Source of the DNA: Deltaproteobacteria bacterium
GTDB lineage: Bacteria; Myxococcota_A; UBA796; UBA9615
DNA: 36,702 nt
Reading direction: 5' to 3'
Assembly (NCBI GenBank): GCA_002724675.1
Contig: PBPL01000018.1
Span: 5,743 to 42,444 of the forward strand
Of the stretch, positions 15,457 through 25,747 are shown piece after piece. The position numbers and the translations under genes are program-made. The notes under the pieces are model-generated. The model did no database searches. It was given only the letters and a program-made list of their open reading frames with translations, and was not told the DNA's origin. Within the stretch, counting starts at the first letter, position 1. Each line of letters begins with the position of its first letter.

Positions 15457-16442
15457 GGCGTGACGCCCTCCCCAGCGCTGGGGGCCTCGCTGCTGCCCTG
15501 GTTCCCATCCTGACTGTCGGTGGACATGGTCTGACGCACCACGTCGGTGGCGCGCTCCACCCAGCCTTCCAGTTCTGAGTTCGGGACCCGCTCCCCGGCG
15601 AACTTCACCCGGTCACTGGCTTCGAGGACTTCCCGCACCGAGACCTCCAGGCCTCGGGTGGCGAGCAGGGCTGGCGGGAGCGCTCGAAGGACCTCGGCTG
15701 TTGTCATCCGCCAGGCGCGGAAGGTGAACCGAGCTTCCAGGTAGCGTCGCAGGATCGCCGAGACTTCGTAGGCGAAGGGCCCCTGGTCTTCCTGTTGGAG
15801 CCGGTCCGCCTGGCGTAGCTGCGCCAGCGCAGCCAGCGCGACTTCGTGTGGGGGAGGTGGGGGCGGCTCGACTGGGACACGCCGGCGCCGGAGCACCAGG
15901 GTCATCAGGGCGGCACCAGCGAGCAGTGCGCCTAGAGCCCAAAGCCATGGTGAAAGCTTGGCATCGGCAGGCGCGGGCGGCTTGATGTCGCGAAGCTCGG
16001 CCGCCCCATCGCCATCGTCCACGGACGTGTGCGATGCCTCGACGAGAATGGGCCCCGTACCGGCTGTTCCCACCTGTTGGTCTTCCGTGACCCAGGGGGC
16101 CTCGACCCCGGGGATCAGATACGTGCCCGTGCGGGGTGCCTTCAGCTTGAAGAGCTTCCGGCTCAGAACGCGGTCTCCGGCGTGCTCGGGGCCTTCGTCA
16201 CGGATGTCCTGAATGACCAGCCCCTTGATTTCAGCGCCCAGATCGGGGAGCGAGAAGCTGGCATCCTTTCTCTGATTGATCTCGACGGTCAGTGTGAAGG
16301 GCTGTCCTGGACTCACTTGGGACTGGTCGAGCTGGGCGGTGACGATGACGGGGTCGCTCACGACGTCTTTGTCAGCCTCGGTCGCGCAGCCCGAGCAGAG
16401 CAGCAGACACAGAGCGACGCACATCATGCGGAGGCGACTCAC
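15453..16442 (-). CDS. DUF4381-like/BatD-like membrane lipoprotein
   Basis: The 329-residue product has a signal with a lipobox-like CSGC (Cys19; position -3 is Cys, which is unusual). Next come one beta-sandwich domain (about 30-140; VIVTAQLDQSQVSPGQPFTLTVEI), a TM helix (about 165-185) and a cytoplasmic helical domain (about 200-305). That last domain carries the DUF4381 pattern SAILRRYLEARFTFRAWRMTTAEVL...VREVLEASDRVKFAGERVPN. Such proteins typically sit between DUF58 and BatA genes, as here. Overlaps of four bases on both sides (with the DUF58 gene upstream and BatA downstream) indicate coupling. No catalytic motif is visible; a structural role in the MoxR/vWA complex is inferred. Confidence 0.85.
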   Translation of the reverse strand: MSRLRMMCVALCLLLCSGCATEADKDVVSDPVIVTAQLDQSQVSPGQPFTLTVEINQRKDASFSLPDLGAEIKGLVIQDIRDEGPEHAGDRVLSRKLFKLKAPRTGTYLIPGVEAPWVTEDQQVGTAGTGPILVEASHTSVDDGDGAAELRDIKPPAPADAKLSPWLWALGALLAGAALMTLVLRRRRVPVEPPPPPPHEVALAALAQLRQADRLQQEDQGPFAYEVSAILRRYLEARFTFRAWRMTTAEVLRALPPALLATRGLEVSVREVLEASDRVKFAGERVPNSELEGWVERATDVVRQTMSTDSQDGNQGSSEAPSAGEGVTP

Positions 16443-17503
16443 CGGGCCCTCCGTTCCCGCATGCGGAAGTATCTGGAGACCGGACCTGCGACGCCCTCGC
16501 GGGTGGACAGCTCCACGAGGTCCACATCAAGACGGCGCAGCTCGGTCTTCAGCTGCAGCGACCGTCTCTTGGCATCCCGCTGGTAGGAGTCCCGAACTTC
16601 CGAGGAGGCTGTGTCGATCCAGGCCCGTCGGTCATCTTCTGCATCCTCGACTGCGACGAAGCCGACGTTGGGGAGCTCATGTTCGCGGGGGTCGGAGATG
16701 CGGAACACCACGAGGTCATGGCGCCGGTTCGCCACACGCAGGGGGCGGGCGAAGTCTTCGCTGACGAGAAAGTCACTCACCACGAAGACGACGGCCTTGC
16801 GCCGCACCACCCGGTTCAGAAAAGAGAGAGCCTCTCCCAGGTCCGTGCCCTGACCCTGACGTTCGCAGTCCAGGATCTCTCGGATGACCCGCCACACGTG
16901 GCCGCGGCCCTTCTTTGGCGGAATAAAGCGCTCGACTCGGTCGGTGAACAGGAGGAGGCCGACCTTGTCGTTGTTGCGGGTGGCGGCAAACGCGAGGGTG
17001 GCAGCGAGCTCTGCTGCGAGCTCATTCTTTAGGCGGCCCGAGGTCCCAAAATCCCCGGACCGGGAGATGTCCACGAGGATCATCACCACCAGCTCTCGCT
17101 CCTCGCGGAACTCCTTCACGAATGGCTTCTGCATGCGTGCTGTGACGTTCCAGTCGATGGTGCGGATGTCGTCGCCGGGGATGTACTCCCGCACCTCTTC
17201 GAACTCCATGCCTCGGCCCTTGAAGACAGACGAGTATTCACCTGCCATGAGGTCATTGACTTGATGCCGGGTACTGATGTGCAGGCGCCGGACCTCTGCG
17301 AGAGCTTCAGCGGAGAGCCCACCGCGAGCGCCGCCCATGGTTCCTTCGGGTAGCCATCTACCCGAGCTAGTCCGGCCTCCTTCCCGTCGGGCGCGCTCCT
17401 CTTGCCGCCGGTCCTGCCAGAGGGCGAGGCGCCAGCCAAGAGCGATCGCGGCGACGGCGCCAGCGGTGGCTAGGAGGAGTGGGCCGAGGAGTGCAGTTGG
17501 CAT
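16439..17503 (-). CDS. DUF58 (vWA-like) protein
   Basis: The 354-residue product has a possible N-terminal TM helix (about 5-27) and the DUF58 signature YSSVFKGRGMEFEEVREY.PGDDIR.IDWNVTAR (about 90-123). A vWA-like fold follows, with MIDAS-like DISRS (145-149) and VVSDFL strands. DUF58 proteins accompany MoxR ATPases nearly universally. The start is uncertain: ATG 17503 gives the TM form, while ATG 17338 (MGGARGG) has AAGGA just before it and gives the usual soluble DUF58 form without the TM. A perfect inverted repeat (17346-17365) lies directly upstream of ATG 17338. The gene follows moxR after 36 bases and overlaps the DUF4381-like gene by four. Confidence 0.92.
   Translation of the reverse strand: MPTALLGPLLLATAGAVAAIALGWRLALWQDRRQEERARREGGRTSSGRWLPEGTMGGARGGLSAEALAEVRRLHISTRHQVNDLMAGEYSSVFKGRGMEFEEVREYIPGDDIRTIDWNVTARMQKPFVKEFREERELVVMILVDISRSGDFGTSGRLKNELAAELAATLAFAATRNNDKVGLLLFTDRVERFIPPKKGRGHVWRVIREILDCERQGQGTDLGEALSFLNRVVRRKAVVFVVSDFLVSEDFARPLRVANRRHDLVVFRISDPREHELPNVGFVAVEDAEDDRRAWIDTASSEVRDSYQRDAKRRSLQLKTELRRLDVDLVELSTREGVAGPVSRYFRMRERRAR
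17346..17365. repeat. perfect inverted repeat near the second DUF58 start
   Basis: TCGGGTAG (17346-17353) and CTACCCGA (17358-17365) are separated by four bases. On the transcript this forms an eight-pair hairpin whose base abuts the AAGGA ribosome site before ATG 17338. It lies within the reading frame if ATG 17503 is used. Confidence 0.5.
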
Positions 17504-17539
17504 CAGCGCTTCGGGAGATGGAGAAGCCCGGGAGCCTGA

Positions 17540-18535
17540 CTAGGGCACGGGCACCGTTGCGAGGATCCTGTCGACGACTTCGTCCGCATCGACCTCTTCG
17601 GCCTCTGCCTCGTAGCTGAGGACCATGCGATGCCGGAGGACGTCGGGTGCCATTGTCTTCACATCGGCGGAGTTGACGTAGGCACGGCCTGCGAGGAAGG
17701 CGTGGGCCCTGGCGGCCTTTTGCAGAGCGAGAGTCGCGCGGGGCGAGGCGCCGAACTCGATTAGCGCTTCCAGGTCGTTGATCCCTGCCGCCTTCGGGTC
17801 GCGGGTGGCTCCCACGAGGTCCAGGATGTACTCGACGAGCTTGTCATCGAAGCGGATGCGCCCGGAGACTTGTCGTGCTTGCTCCAGATGCTCTGGGGAG
17901 ATCACAGGGCTTAGTTCGGGGAAGCCGGCTACGGAGCGGCGGAGAATTTCCTTCTCTTCGTCCCGGGTGGGGTAGCCAACCCGAATCTTCAGCATGAATC
18001 GATCGACCTGTGCCTCGGGAAGCGGGTAAGTGCCCTCCTGCTCGATGGGGTTCTGAGTTGCCAGGACCAGGAAAGGCTTGGGCAGGATGTGGGCTTCGTC
18101 GCCAATCGTCACTTGGCGTTCCTGCATGGCCTCCAGGAGGGCTGACTGAACCTTGGCGGGGGCCCGGTTGATCTCGTCGGCGAGCAGGATGTTGGTGAAG
18201 ATCGGGCCACTCTTGACCGAGAAGTCACCTGTCTTCGGATCGTAGATCTGAGTGCCCAGGATGTCGGCGGGGAGCAGGTCGGGGGTGAAAGAGATCCGGT
18301 GAAAGTCCGTTTGGATCGCTTGGGCGACGGCCTTCACCGCGGTGGTCTTTGCCAGACCGGGGACCCCTTCGAGGAGGATGTGCCCGTCGGCGAGGAGGGC
18401 GACCAGGATTCGCTCGATCATCGTGTTCTGACCGACGACTACGCGTCCGACTTCATCGCGTAGCGCAGCAAAATGTCCGCTCACCTGCTCCAGCTCGGAT
18501 CGCACCTGTTCCAGGTCGTGCACAGCTTCGTTCAT
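17540..18535 (-). CDS. moxR: MoxR-family AAA+ ATPase
   Basis: The 331-residue product is a standard MoxR ATPase. Walker A is GVPGLAKT (57-64), Walker B LLADEINRAP (117-126), followed by the family hallmark KVQSALLEAMQERQVTIGD, sensor 1 LATQNPIEQEGTYPLPEAQVDRFMLK and the C-terminal lid with RATLALQKAARAHAFLAGR. MoxR proteins are hexameric chaperone-like ATPases that remodel partner complexes, typically with vWA proteins encoded next door. That fits here, where DUF58, BatA and BatB-BatC genes follow. The start ATG overlaps the stop of the upstream BatD-like gene by four bases. It is cytosolic, with no signal. Confidence 0.97.
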   Translation of the reverse strand: MNEAVHDLEQVRSELEQVSGHFAALRDEVGRVVVGQNTMIERILVALLADGHILLEGVPGLAKTTAVKAVAQAIQTDFHRISFTPDLLPADILGTQIYDPKTGDFSVKSGPIFTNILLADEINRAPAKVQSALLEAMQERQVTIGDEAHILPKPFLVLATQNPIEQEGTYPLPEAQVDRFMLKIRVGYPTRDEEKEILRRSVAGFPELSPVISPEHLEQARQVSGRIRFDDKLVEYILDLVGATRDPKAAGINDLEALIEFGASPRATLALQKAARAHAFLAGRAYVNSADVKTMAPDVLRHRMVLSYEAEAEEVDADEVVDRILATVPVP

Positions 18536-19365
18536 TGTTCGCCTCCGTATTGCGACATCTCATCTGTAGCCGCTGTCAGCAGCTGGTTCAGCAGTTGCTG
18601 ACACTTGGCCTCGGGAATTTGTTCCCCGCCGAACCGAACTGCATCGAGGAGGGACTCTAGGTCTGCAGTGTCGGGGACATTGGGGGGGGCATTGTGTCCA
18701 GGTGAGCCCGGAAGGGCCAGTCTCAGTCCTAGTAAGGCTTCGAGAAAGTCCTGCTGGCTTCCTGCGGTCGTGGACCCTGGCGCGAGGGCTTCTGCGCGCC
18801 TGCACAGGCTGCTGAGTACTGACGAGTCTCTGCCGACACGCTCCTTGACGAGCTTGCGGTAGAGCTGGAGCACCAGCAACAGAGCCAAGACGACAATGAT
18901 GGAGTTGCCGATGCCTTGGCCGATCAGGCGAGCGGTCTTCCCCGTACGCCCCACGCGGACCGCACCCGCTACCAGTTCTTCGGCTCCGCCTCTGGGGGAC
19001 TTCACGGGAATGACTGCGGGACCGATTTGCCAAGGGCCAGAACGCTCGGGGAGCGTCACGAAGATCTGCTGAATCCAAAGCGTCGCTCCCCCATCGAATC
19101 GGCTCTTGTTGGAGCCCAGCCTCGACACAGCACCCGTGGGGAGCTCGAGCGACGGGGTGCCGGGCAGATGTCGCTCCGGGCGATCAGGCCAGCTCACTTC
19201 CACCCGAATGAGCAACTCCTCACCGGCCCTGGCGTTGCCCGTGGGAACGATGCGTGCCGAGATGTTTCCGTTGCTCTGGGCTCGTGCATCCAACATGGTC
19301 CCCAGTACGAGAGGACCCAGCAGACAGGCCAGAACCAGTAGGCGCATGGGGCGCCAGCCTCTCAT
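18532..19365 (-). CDS. short BatD-like exported membrane protein
   Basis: The 277-residue product has a signal peptide ([14 protein letters not shown], cleavage near ARA-Q29/30), a beta-sandwich of about 110 residues ([23 protein letters not shown] ... [36 protein letters not shown]), a TM helix (about 154-170) and a cytoplasmic helical tail (about 175-277). It looks like a one-domain version of BatD or of the DUF4381-like protein in the same operon; sequence identity looks low, so common origin is inferred from layout. It overlaps dnaJ by four bases (ATGA) and moxR by four bases, which places it physically between the chaperone and the ATPase. No known gene name applies. Confidence 0.8.
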   Translation of the reverse strand: MRGWRPMRLLVLACLLGPLVLGTMLDARAQSNGNISARIVPTGNARAGEELLIRVEVSWPDRPERHLPGTPSLELPTGAVSRLGSNKSRFDGGATLWIQQIFVTLPERSGPWQIGPAVIPVKSPRGGAEELVAGAVRVGRTGKTARLIGQGIGNSIIVVLALLLVLQLYRKLVKERVGRDSSVLSSLCRRAEALAPGSTTAGSQQDFLEALLGLRLALPGSPGHNAPPNVPDTADLESLLDAVRFGGEQIPEAKCQQLLNQLLTAATDEMSQYGGEQ

Positions 19366-20507
19366 TCCTCAGCGCCTGCAAGTCGGGACAGAAAACGACG
19401 CAGACTGGCGGTGGGCCCGCGGTTGACCTTCTGCCCGTCAATGGCGGCCAATTCTTCCAGCAATTCCTGCTGACGCTCCGTCAGGGATGTGGGTGTCTTG
19501 ACGTAGGCCTGCATCACCTGATCCCCACGTCGTCCGGAGCGGACGTTGGGAATGCCCTGGCCCGGGAGCTTCAGTATGTCCCCAGTCTGTGTGCCAGCGG
19601 GTACCTTCAGGTCCTCGCGTCCTTCCAGGGTACCTACGTCGATCTCCGCACCAAGTGCCGCCTGAGCCACCGACAGGTCCAGCCGTGCGACGACATCGTC
19701 ACCGTGACGTTGGAAGACTTCGTGAGAACTCACGTGCAAGAAGACAAACAGGTCTCCGGGGGGACCGCCCATGGCGCCGCTCTCTCCTTCGCCATTGAGC
19801 CGAAGCTGCATGCCATCCTCGACACCCGCTGGAATGTTTACGGCCAGCTTGCGCTCATCGGCTACTTGCCCCTGGCCTTCGCACTCGTCGCAGGCTTCTT
19901 CGTATTGCTGGGCGGCTCCGCGGCACGCGGGGCAGGTCGTTCGGATCTGCAAGAAGGCCTGTTGTTGGATGACTTGACCGTGACCGCCGCAGGTGGAGCA
20001 GATGATCGGCTCTGTGCCGGCCTTTCCACCGGTTCCCGAGCAGGTGTCGCAGGGCTCGTGGCGCTTGACAACGATGTCCTGTGTGGACCCGAAGGCGGCG
20101 TCGTTGAAGTCGATCTCTAGGTCGTACCGCAGGTCGTTGCCCCGTCGAGGCCCGGCTCTGCGTTGTCGTCCTCGACCGCCGCCGCCGGCGAAGCCGAAGC
20201 CAAAGAGGTCGGAGAACATGTCTCCGAAGGCGGAAAAGATGTCGTCCACACCGCCGGAGAAGCCTTGGTAACCGGCGCCTCGGAGCCCCTCGTGGCCAAA
20301 GCGGTCATAGAGGCTCCGCTTGTCTTCGTTGGACAACACCTCGTAGGCCTCTGCGGCTTCCTTGAACTTACTCTCGGCCTCCTTGTCCCCCGGATTGCGG
20401 TCGGGATGGTGCTCGAGAGCAAGCTTTCGGTACGCCTTCTTGATCTCCTTCTCGGAGGAGGTCTTCGAGACGCCGAGAACTTCGTAATAATCGCGCTTGT
20501 TGGCCAC
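19362..20507 (-). CDS. dnaJ: chaperone protein DnaJ
   Basis: The 381-residue product is a type I J-protein. It has a J domain with HPD (34-36), a Gly/Phe-rich linker (about 72-118), a zinc-binding domain with four Cys motifs (CDTCSGTG 153-160, CSTCGGHG 170-177, CPACRGAA 192-199, CDECEGQG 206-213) and the C-terminal substrate domain. The third Cys motif ends in Ala instead of Gly. It is the co-chaperone that delivers clients to DnaK and stimulates its ATPase. The start is GTG 20507 with AGGAG nine bases upstream. Unlike the common arrangement it is not beside dnaK or grpE; it is the first gene of the long MoxR/Bat operon and overlaps the next gene by four bases. Confidence 0.97.
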   Translation of the reverse strand: MANKRDYYEVLGVSKTSSEKEIKKAYRKLALEHHPDRNPGDKEAESKFKEAAEAYEVLSNEDKRSLYDRFGHEGLRGAGYQGFSGGVDDIFSAFGDMFSDLFGFGFAGGGGRGRQRRAGPRRGNDLRYDLEIDFNDAAFGSTQDIVVKRHEPCDTCSGTGGKAGTEPIICSTCGGHGQVIQQQAFLQIRTTCPACRGAAQQYEEACDECEGQGQVADERKLAVNIPAGVEDGMQLRLNGEGESGAMGGPPGDLFVFLHVSSHEVFQRHGDDVVARLDLSVAQAALGAEIDVGTLEGREDLKVPAGTQTGDILKLPGQGIPNVRSGRRGDQVMQAYVKTPTSLTERQQELLEELAAIDGQKVNRGPTASLRRFLSRLAGAEE

Positions 20508-20533
20508 GGAAAGGGGCTCCTGAAGGTCGGAGA

Positions 20534-20561
20534 AAGCTAGTCAGTCGACGCCAGGTGTCAA
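20534..20561 (-). promoter_or_regulatory. dnaJ-Bat operon promoter
   Basis: Reading on the - strand: CTTGACA (perfect TTGACA at 20561-20556), a 16-base spacer ending TGAC, then TAGCTT (20539-20534). The spacing and the TGA(C/T)-TA junction match the dnaK and groES promoters. The leader before the dnaJ GTG would be only about 20 bases. Confidence 0.6.
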
Positions 20562-20657
20562 GGCCCGGCAGAAGTGAGTGATCCCGGGACATGGGGGATC
20601 CCGTCCATCAGGCGCCCTCCTGGGGTCTGCGGGACGACCGTGTATCCTGCTCGTCCC

Positions 20658-21491
20658 GTGAAGGATGCTTTTCTGGTCAATCTGCTTTCGGTACTGCCCA
20701 GGCGACGACTGTCGCGCTGGATGGGCGGACTGGTTCGCCTGCGTCTGCCCGGCTGGATCCGAAGGGGCATTATTCGTTGGTATGTGGGGCACTACGGAGT
20801 GAACCTGTCCGAGTGTGATGGGGATGTGGATGACTTCCCGACCCTTGCCAGTTTCTTCACCCGGGCCCTGAAGCCGGGGGTTCGCCAGGTCGCTGAGGAG
20901 ACCGAGGCCATCGTCTCGCCGGTGGATGGCGTTGTCTCGTCGGTTGGCCACGTGGTGGATGGTGGGTTCAGTCAGGCTGGGGATCTGCTGGTCGCGGCAG
21001 AGGAGTTGATTGGCGAAACGGGGAAATTCCGAGAGGCGGAATACGCCACCATCTACCTGTCTCCCAAGGACTACCATCGCGTCCACAGTCCTCGGGAGGG
21101 TCGGATCCTCGGGCATCGGTATCGCCCAGGTCGACTGTGGCCCGTGTTCCCGGCAGCGACTCGGAAGGTGCAGGGCTTGTTCGCGCGCAACGAGCGGGTC
21201 TCTGTTCGTCTTGAGACGGACCTGGGCGAGGTGGCCTGCGTGCTGGTGGGAGCGTTCGGTGTCGGCCGGATGACGCTGAGTTTTGACTCGGTCGTTACCA
21301 ACATGGGTATGGAGCCTGCGGACCTCGAGCTAGACCCTCCTGTGGCCATCGAGCGCTGTGGGGAGCTGGGTCGCTTTGGGATGGGCAGCACGGTGATTCT
21401 GCTGTTTCCCGCGGGGAGCGTCGCCTGGGAGGTCGCAGCCGGGCAGGCTGTGCGGCTGGGCGAGCGCATTGGCACCGCCCAGCCGCTCTAG
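20658..21491 (+). CDS. psd: phosphatidylserine decarboxylase
   Basis: The 277-residue product (from GTG 20658) is a pyruvoyl-dependent enzyme that converts phosphatidylserine to phosphatidylethanolamine at the inner membrane. Key residues are present: Asp90 in SPVDG, His140/143 in SPKDYHRVHSP, and the self-cleavage site Gly-Ser-Thr in FGMGSTVILLF (Ser244 becomes the pyruvoyl group). The motif reads MGST where LGST is usual. The N-terminal membrane-associated helix (LVNLLSVLPRRRLSRWMGGLVRL) matches family starts (MKD...). The frame also opens from GTG 20574, which would add 28 unrelated residues overlapping the dnaJ promoter; GTG 20658 is preferred on family alignment although neither start has a clear ribosome site. 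It converges on dnaK with only 12 bases between stops. Confidence 0.94.
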   Translation: MKDAFLVNLLSVLPRRRLSRWMGGLVRLRLPGWIRRGIIRWYVGHYGVNLSECDGDVDDFPTLASFFTRALKPGVRQVAEETEAIVSPVDGVVSSVGHVVDGGFSQAGDLLVAAEELIGETGKFREAEYATIYLSPKDYHRVHSPREGRILGHRYRPGRLWPVFPAATRKVQGLFARNERVSVRLETDLGEVACVLVGAFGVGRMTLSFDSVVTNMGMEPADLELDPPVAIERCGELGRFGMGSTVILLFPAGSVAWEVAAGQAVRLGERIGTAQPL

Positions 21492-21503
21492 CTCTTTGTT
21501 GGA

Positions 21504-23411
21504 CTAGTTCGACTCCTCGAATTCGGCATCGATGACATCGTCATCGTGGCCATCGGAAGCCGCAGCTGCCGCCTGCTCGAACCCGGCCTCTCCGGCCCCC
21601 GGCGCGGCCCCATCACCCTGCTTGTAGAGCTCTGAAGCCAGCTTGTGATTGAGCGCCTCGATCGTTTCGAGAGCCTCATTAACTGCATCGCTGTCTTCGG
21701 ACGCTACGGCTTCCCGGCTGGTCTTGAGCGCGGCCTCCAGCTCCTCTCGGAGTTCTTCAGAGAGCGCTTCGCCGTTCTCCTTCAGCAGCTTCTCTGTCTG
21801 GTAGACGATGTTGTCGAGCATGTTCCGCTTCTCGACCGTCTCGCGCTTCTTCTTGTCCTCTTCCTCGAAGGATGTCGCTTCGTCCACCAGTCGGTCAATG
21901 TCGTCCTTGTTGAGGCCAGAGCTGGCCTCGATGCGGATGGACTGCTCCTTGCCGGTGGCCTTGTCCTTAGCCGAGACGTGCACGATGCCGTCAGCGTCGA
22001 TCTCAAACTTGACCTCGACCTGGGGGACACCACGCGGCGCTGGAGGCAGCCCCACCAGTTGGAACCGACCGAGGGTTCGGTTGTCAGCGGCGAACTCACG
22101 CTCGCCCTGGAGGACGTGAATGTCCACCGCCGTCTGGTTATCTGCCGCCGTGCTGAAGACCTCGGTCTTTTCGCAGGGCACCGTCGTGTTGCGCTCGATG
22201 AGTCGTGTCAGAACACCGCCGAGGGTCTCGATTCCGAGGCTGAGCGGTGTCACGTCCAGCAAGAGCACGTCGGTCACCTGTCCGGTGAAGACGCCACCTT
22301 GGACCGCAGCCCCCATGGCGACCACCTCGTCGGGGTTTACCGAGCGGTTGGCCGACTTCCCGAAGAAATCCTCGACCGCCTTCTGGACGGCAGGGATGCG
22401 TGTGGAGCCACCCACCAGGACGATCTCGTCGATTTCCTTGGCTGTGACTCCGGCATCCTTGAGGCAGGCCTTCACGGGCTTCATGGCTCGGGCCACGATG
22501 GGCTCGATCATCTGCTCGAATTTAGAGCGAGGCAGGGTGACTTGCATGTGCTTCGGGCCGGAGGCATCGGCCGTCAGGAAGGGGAGATTGATCTCGGTTT
22601 GCTGCGCGGAAGACAACTCAATCTTCGCCTTCTCTGCGGCTTCCTTGAGTCTCTGCAGCACCATCTTGTCTTCTGAGACGTCGATGCCGTTGTCCTTCTT
22701 GAACTCAGCAATCAGCCAGTCGATGAGGATCTGGTCAACGTCGTCTCCACCCAGGTGGGTGTCGCCGTTGGTGGCCTTCACCTCGACGACGTTGTCTCCG
22801 ATCTCCAGTACCGAGATGTCGAAGGTTCCGCCACCCAGGTCGAAGACGACCACGGTTTCGTCCTTCTTCTTGTCGAGACCATATGCGAGCGCTGCTGCCG
22901 TGGGCTCGTTGATGATCCGCTTGACCTCGAGGCCCGCAATCTTTCCGGCATCCTTTGTGGCTTGTCGCTGCGAGTCGTTGAAGTAGGCGGGCACTGTCAG
23001 GACGGCCTCGGAGATCTCCTCTCCCAGGTATTCCTCGGCGGCACGCTTGAGCTTCAGCAGCACCTGGGCGCTGATCTCGGGAGCGCTGTACTTGTTATCA
23101 CCGATGACGATGGCGCAGCCCCCACCCTTGGCCTTCTCCACGTCGTAGGGGACCCGGCTGATCTCCTTCTTCATGTCGCCAAAGCCCATGCCCATGAAGC
23201 GCTTGACCGAGAAGATGGTTCGCGCTGGGTTCGTGATGGCCTGTCGGCGGGCTGCCTGGCCCACGAGTCGATCGTCATCCTTGGTGTAGGCCACGACCGA
23301 TGGGGTCGTGCGTGCCCCTTCTTCGTTGGTGATGACGCGGGGCTCGCTGCCCTCCATGACCGATACGACCGAGTTGGTCGTGCCGAGGTCGATGCCGATG
23401 ATCTTGCCCAT
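21504..23411 (-). CDS. dnaK: chaperone protein DnaK (Hsp70)
   Basis: The 635-residue product is full length. ATPase signatures are intact ([12 protein letters not shown] at the start, [28 protein letters not shown]). The substrate domain ([17 protein letters not shown]) and the acidic C-terminus ([11 protein letters not shown]) are also present. It is an ATP-driven chaperone for nascent and stress-denatured proteins, working with DnaJ (also in this window) and GrpE (not in it). The frame runs upstream to 23456, but ATG 23411 is clearly the start: [10 protein letters not shown] is canonical and GGAGGA lies nine bases upstream. It is divergent from groES, with a 265-base control region between them. 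Confidence 0.98.
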   Translation of the reverse strand: MGKIIGIDLGTTNSVVSVMEGSEPRVITNEEGARTTPSVVAYTKDDDRLVGQAARRQAITNPARTIFSVKRFMGMGFGDMKKEISRVPYDVEKAKGGGCAIVIGDNKYSAPEISAQVLLKLKRAAEEYLGEEISEAVLTVPAYFNDSQRQATKDAGKIAGLEVKRIINEPTAAALAYGLDKKKDETVVVFDLGGGTFDISVLEIGDNVVEVKATNGDTHLGGDDVDQILIDWLIAEFKKDNGIDVSEDKMVLQRLKEAAEKAKIELSSAQQTEINLPFLTADASGPKHMQVTLPRSKFEQMIEPIVARAMKPVKACLKDAGVTAKEIDEIVLVGGSTRIPAVQKAVEDFFGKSANRSVNPDEVVAMGAAVQGGVFTGQVTDVLLLDVTPLSLGIETLGGVLTRLIERNTTVPCEKTEVFSTAADNQTAVDIHVLQGEREFAADNRTLGRFQLVGLPPAPRGVPQVEVKFEIDADGIVHVSAKDKATGKEQSIRIEASSGLNKDDIDRLVDEATSFEEEDKKKRETVEKRNMLDNIVYQTEKLLKENGEALSEELREELEAALKTSREAVASEDSDAVNEALETIEALNHKLASELYKQGDGAAPGAGEAGFEQAAAAASDGHDDDVIDAEFEESN

Positions 23412-23470
23412 TCTCGTATTTCCTCCGTCGGCCTCTTTTGCCTCTGTGGGGCACAACCGACTGGTTTTCT

Positions 23471-23499
23471 TGCGGTTCTTTCGCGATTGTTCCGCGATT
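23471..23499 (-). repeat. three 11-base-phased direct repeats at the dnaK transcript start
   Basis: On the - strand AATCGCG (23499-23493), AATCGCG (23488-23482) and AACCGCA (23477-23471) recur at exact 11-base steps. They begin about eight bases after the predicted dnaK -10 (23512-23507), where a repressor would block transcription, or would form part of the leader RNA. Confidence 0.5.
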
Positions 23500-23506
23500 C
23501 GATCGA

Positions 23507-23534
23507 AACCTAATCAGGGTGCTGCGGCTGTCAA
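23507..23534 (-). promoter_or_regulatory. dnaK promoter
   Basis: On the - strand: GCTTGACA (TTGACA at 23534-23529), a 16-base spacer ending TGAT, then TAGGTT (23512-23507). The predicted leader is about 90 bases. The layout matches the dnaJ and groES promoters. Confidence 0.62.
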
Positions 23535-23583
23535 GCAGGGAGTCGGGATTTCGCGTTTTGCTTGCTTAGAGAGCGCGTTCCGC

Positions 23584-23611
23584 TTGACACCAGGAACCCG
23601 GTGATTACCGT
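23584..23611 (+). promoter_or_regulatory. groES-groEL promoter
   Basis: GCTTGACA (TTGACA at 23584-23589), a 16-base spacer ending TGAT, then TACCGT (23606-23611). The leader to the groES ATG is about 60 bases. No CIRCE inverted repeat (TTAGCACTC-N9-GAGTGCTAA) is found between dnaK and groES. Confidence 0.6.
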
Positions 23612-23676
23612 CTGGCGCCTGTGCCGCAGTGAAACCGTTCCGGCGGCCCTAACTTTGAGCCCCATGGAGTCCATCG

Positions 23677-23967
23677 ATGAAGTTCACTCCCCTCAACGAT
23701 CGCATCCTTGTTCAGCGCACCGACTCGGAGACGATGAGCTCCGGCGGAATCATCATTCCCGATTCGGCCAAGGAAAAGCCCATGGAGGCCATCGTGACGG
23801 CGGTGGGCTCGGGCAAGCTCCTCGACGACGGCAGCCGCAGGGCTACCGCCATCAAGGAGGGGGACCGCATTCTCTTCGGCAAGTACAGCGGCGACGAGAT
23901 CAAGGTCGACGGTGAAGAGCACCTGATTCTTCGTGAGGACGAGGTCCTCGCAATCATCGAAAACTAG
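23677..23967 (+). CDS. groES: co-chaperonin GroES
   Basis: The 96-residue product has the family's normal length and forms the heptameric lid of the GroEL chamber. Diagnostic parts are [14 protein letters not shown] at the start, the mobile loop ([15 protein letters not shown]) that contacts Gro[35 protein letters not shown] at the end. GGAG lies seven bases before ATG 23677. groEL follows 39 bases later, the classic groESL operon. Expression is probably driven by the promoter at 23584-23611. Confidence 0.98.
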   Translation: MKFTPLNDRILVQRTDSETMSSGGIIIPDSAKEKPMEAIVTAVGSGKLLDDGSRRATAIKEGDRILFGKYSGDEIKVDGEEHLILREDEVLAIIEN

Positions 23968-25608
<1,641 letters not shown>

Positions 25609-25635
25609 GTACCCGGTAGGATTTGATTGAACTGA

Positions 25636-25669
25636 ACGGCCCCAGTCGGGTGTTCCCGGCTGGGGCCGT
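25636..25669 (+). terminator. strong hairpin after groEL
   Basis: A 15-pair stem (25636-25650 with 25655-25669, one G-U pair) closes a TGTT loop 28 bases after the groEL stop. No T run follows (GCCCC...), so it may be an mRNA 3'-end stabiliser or a Rho-type end rather than a classic intrinsic terminator. Confidence 0.6.
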
Positions 25670-25747
25670 GCCCCTTGGGCGAAGCGCTCAACCGACGCTT
25701 CCCTCAAGTTCGACCCAGAGCATTGTTGTCCCTGCGGAGCGTTGCTG

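Noticed and set aside
21645..22676. 343-codon + strand frame opposite dnaK
   Set aside because: Antisense shadow of a fully conserved dnaK; composition is Leu/His/Asp-rich without domain features.
23412..23676. CIRCE/HrcA operator between dnaK and groES
   Set aside because: I looked for TTAGCACTC-N9-GAGTGCTAA and relaxed forms on both strands and found none.
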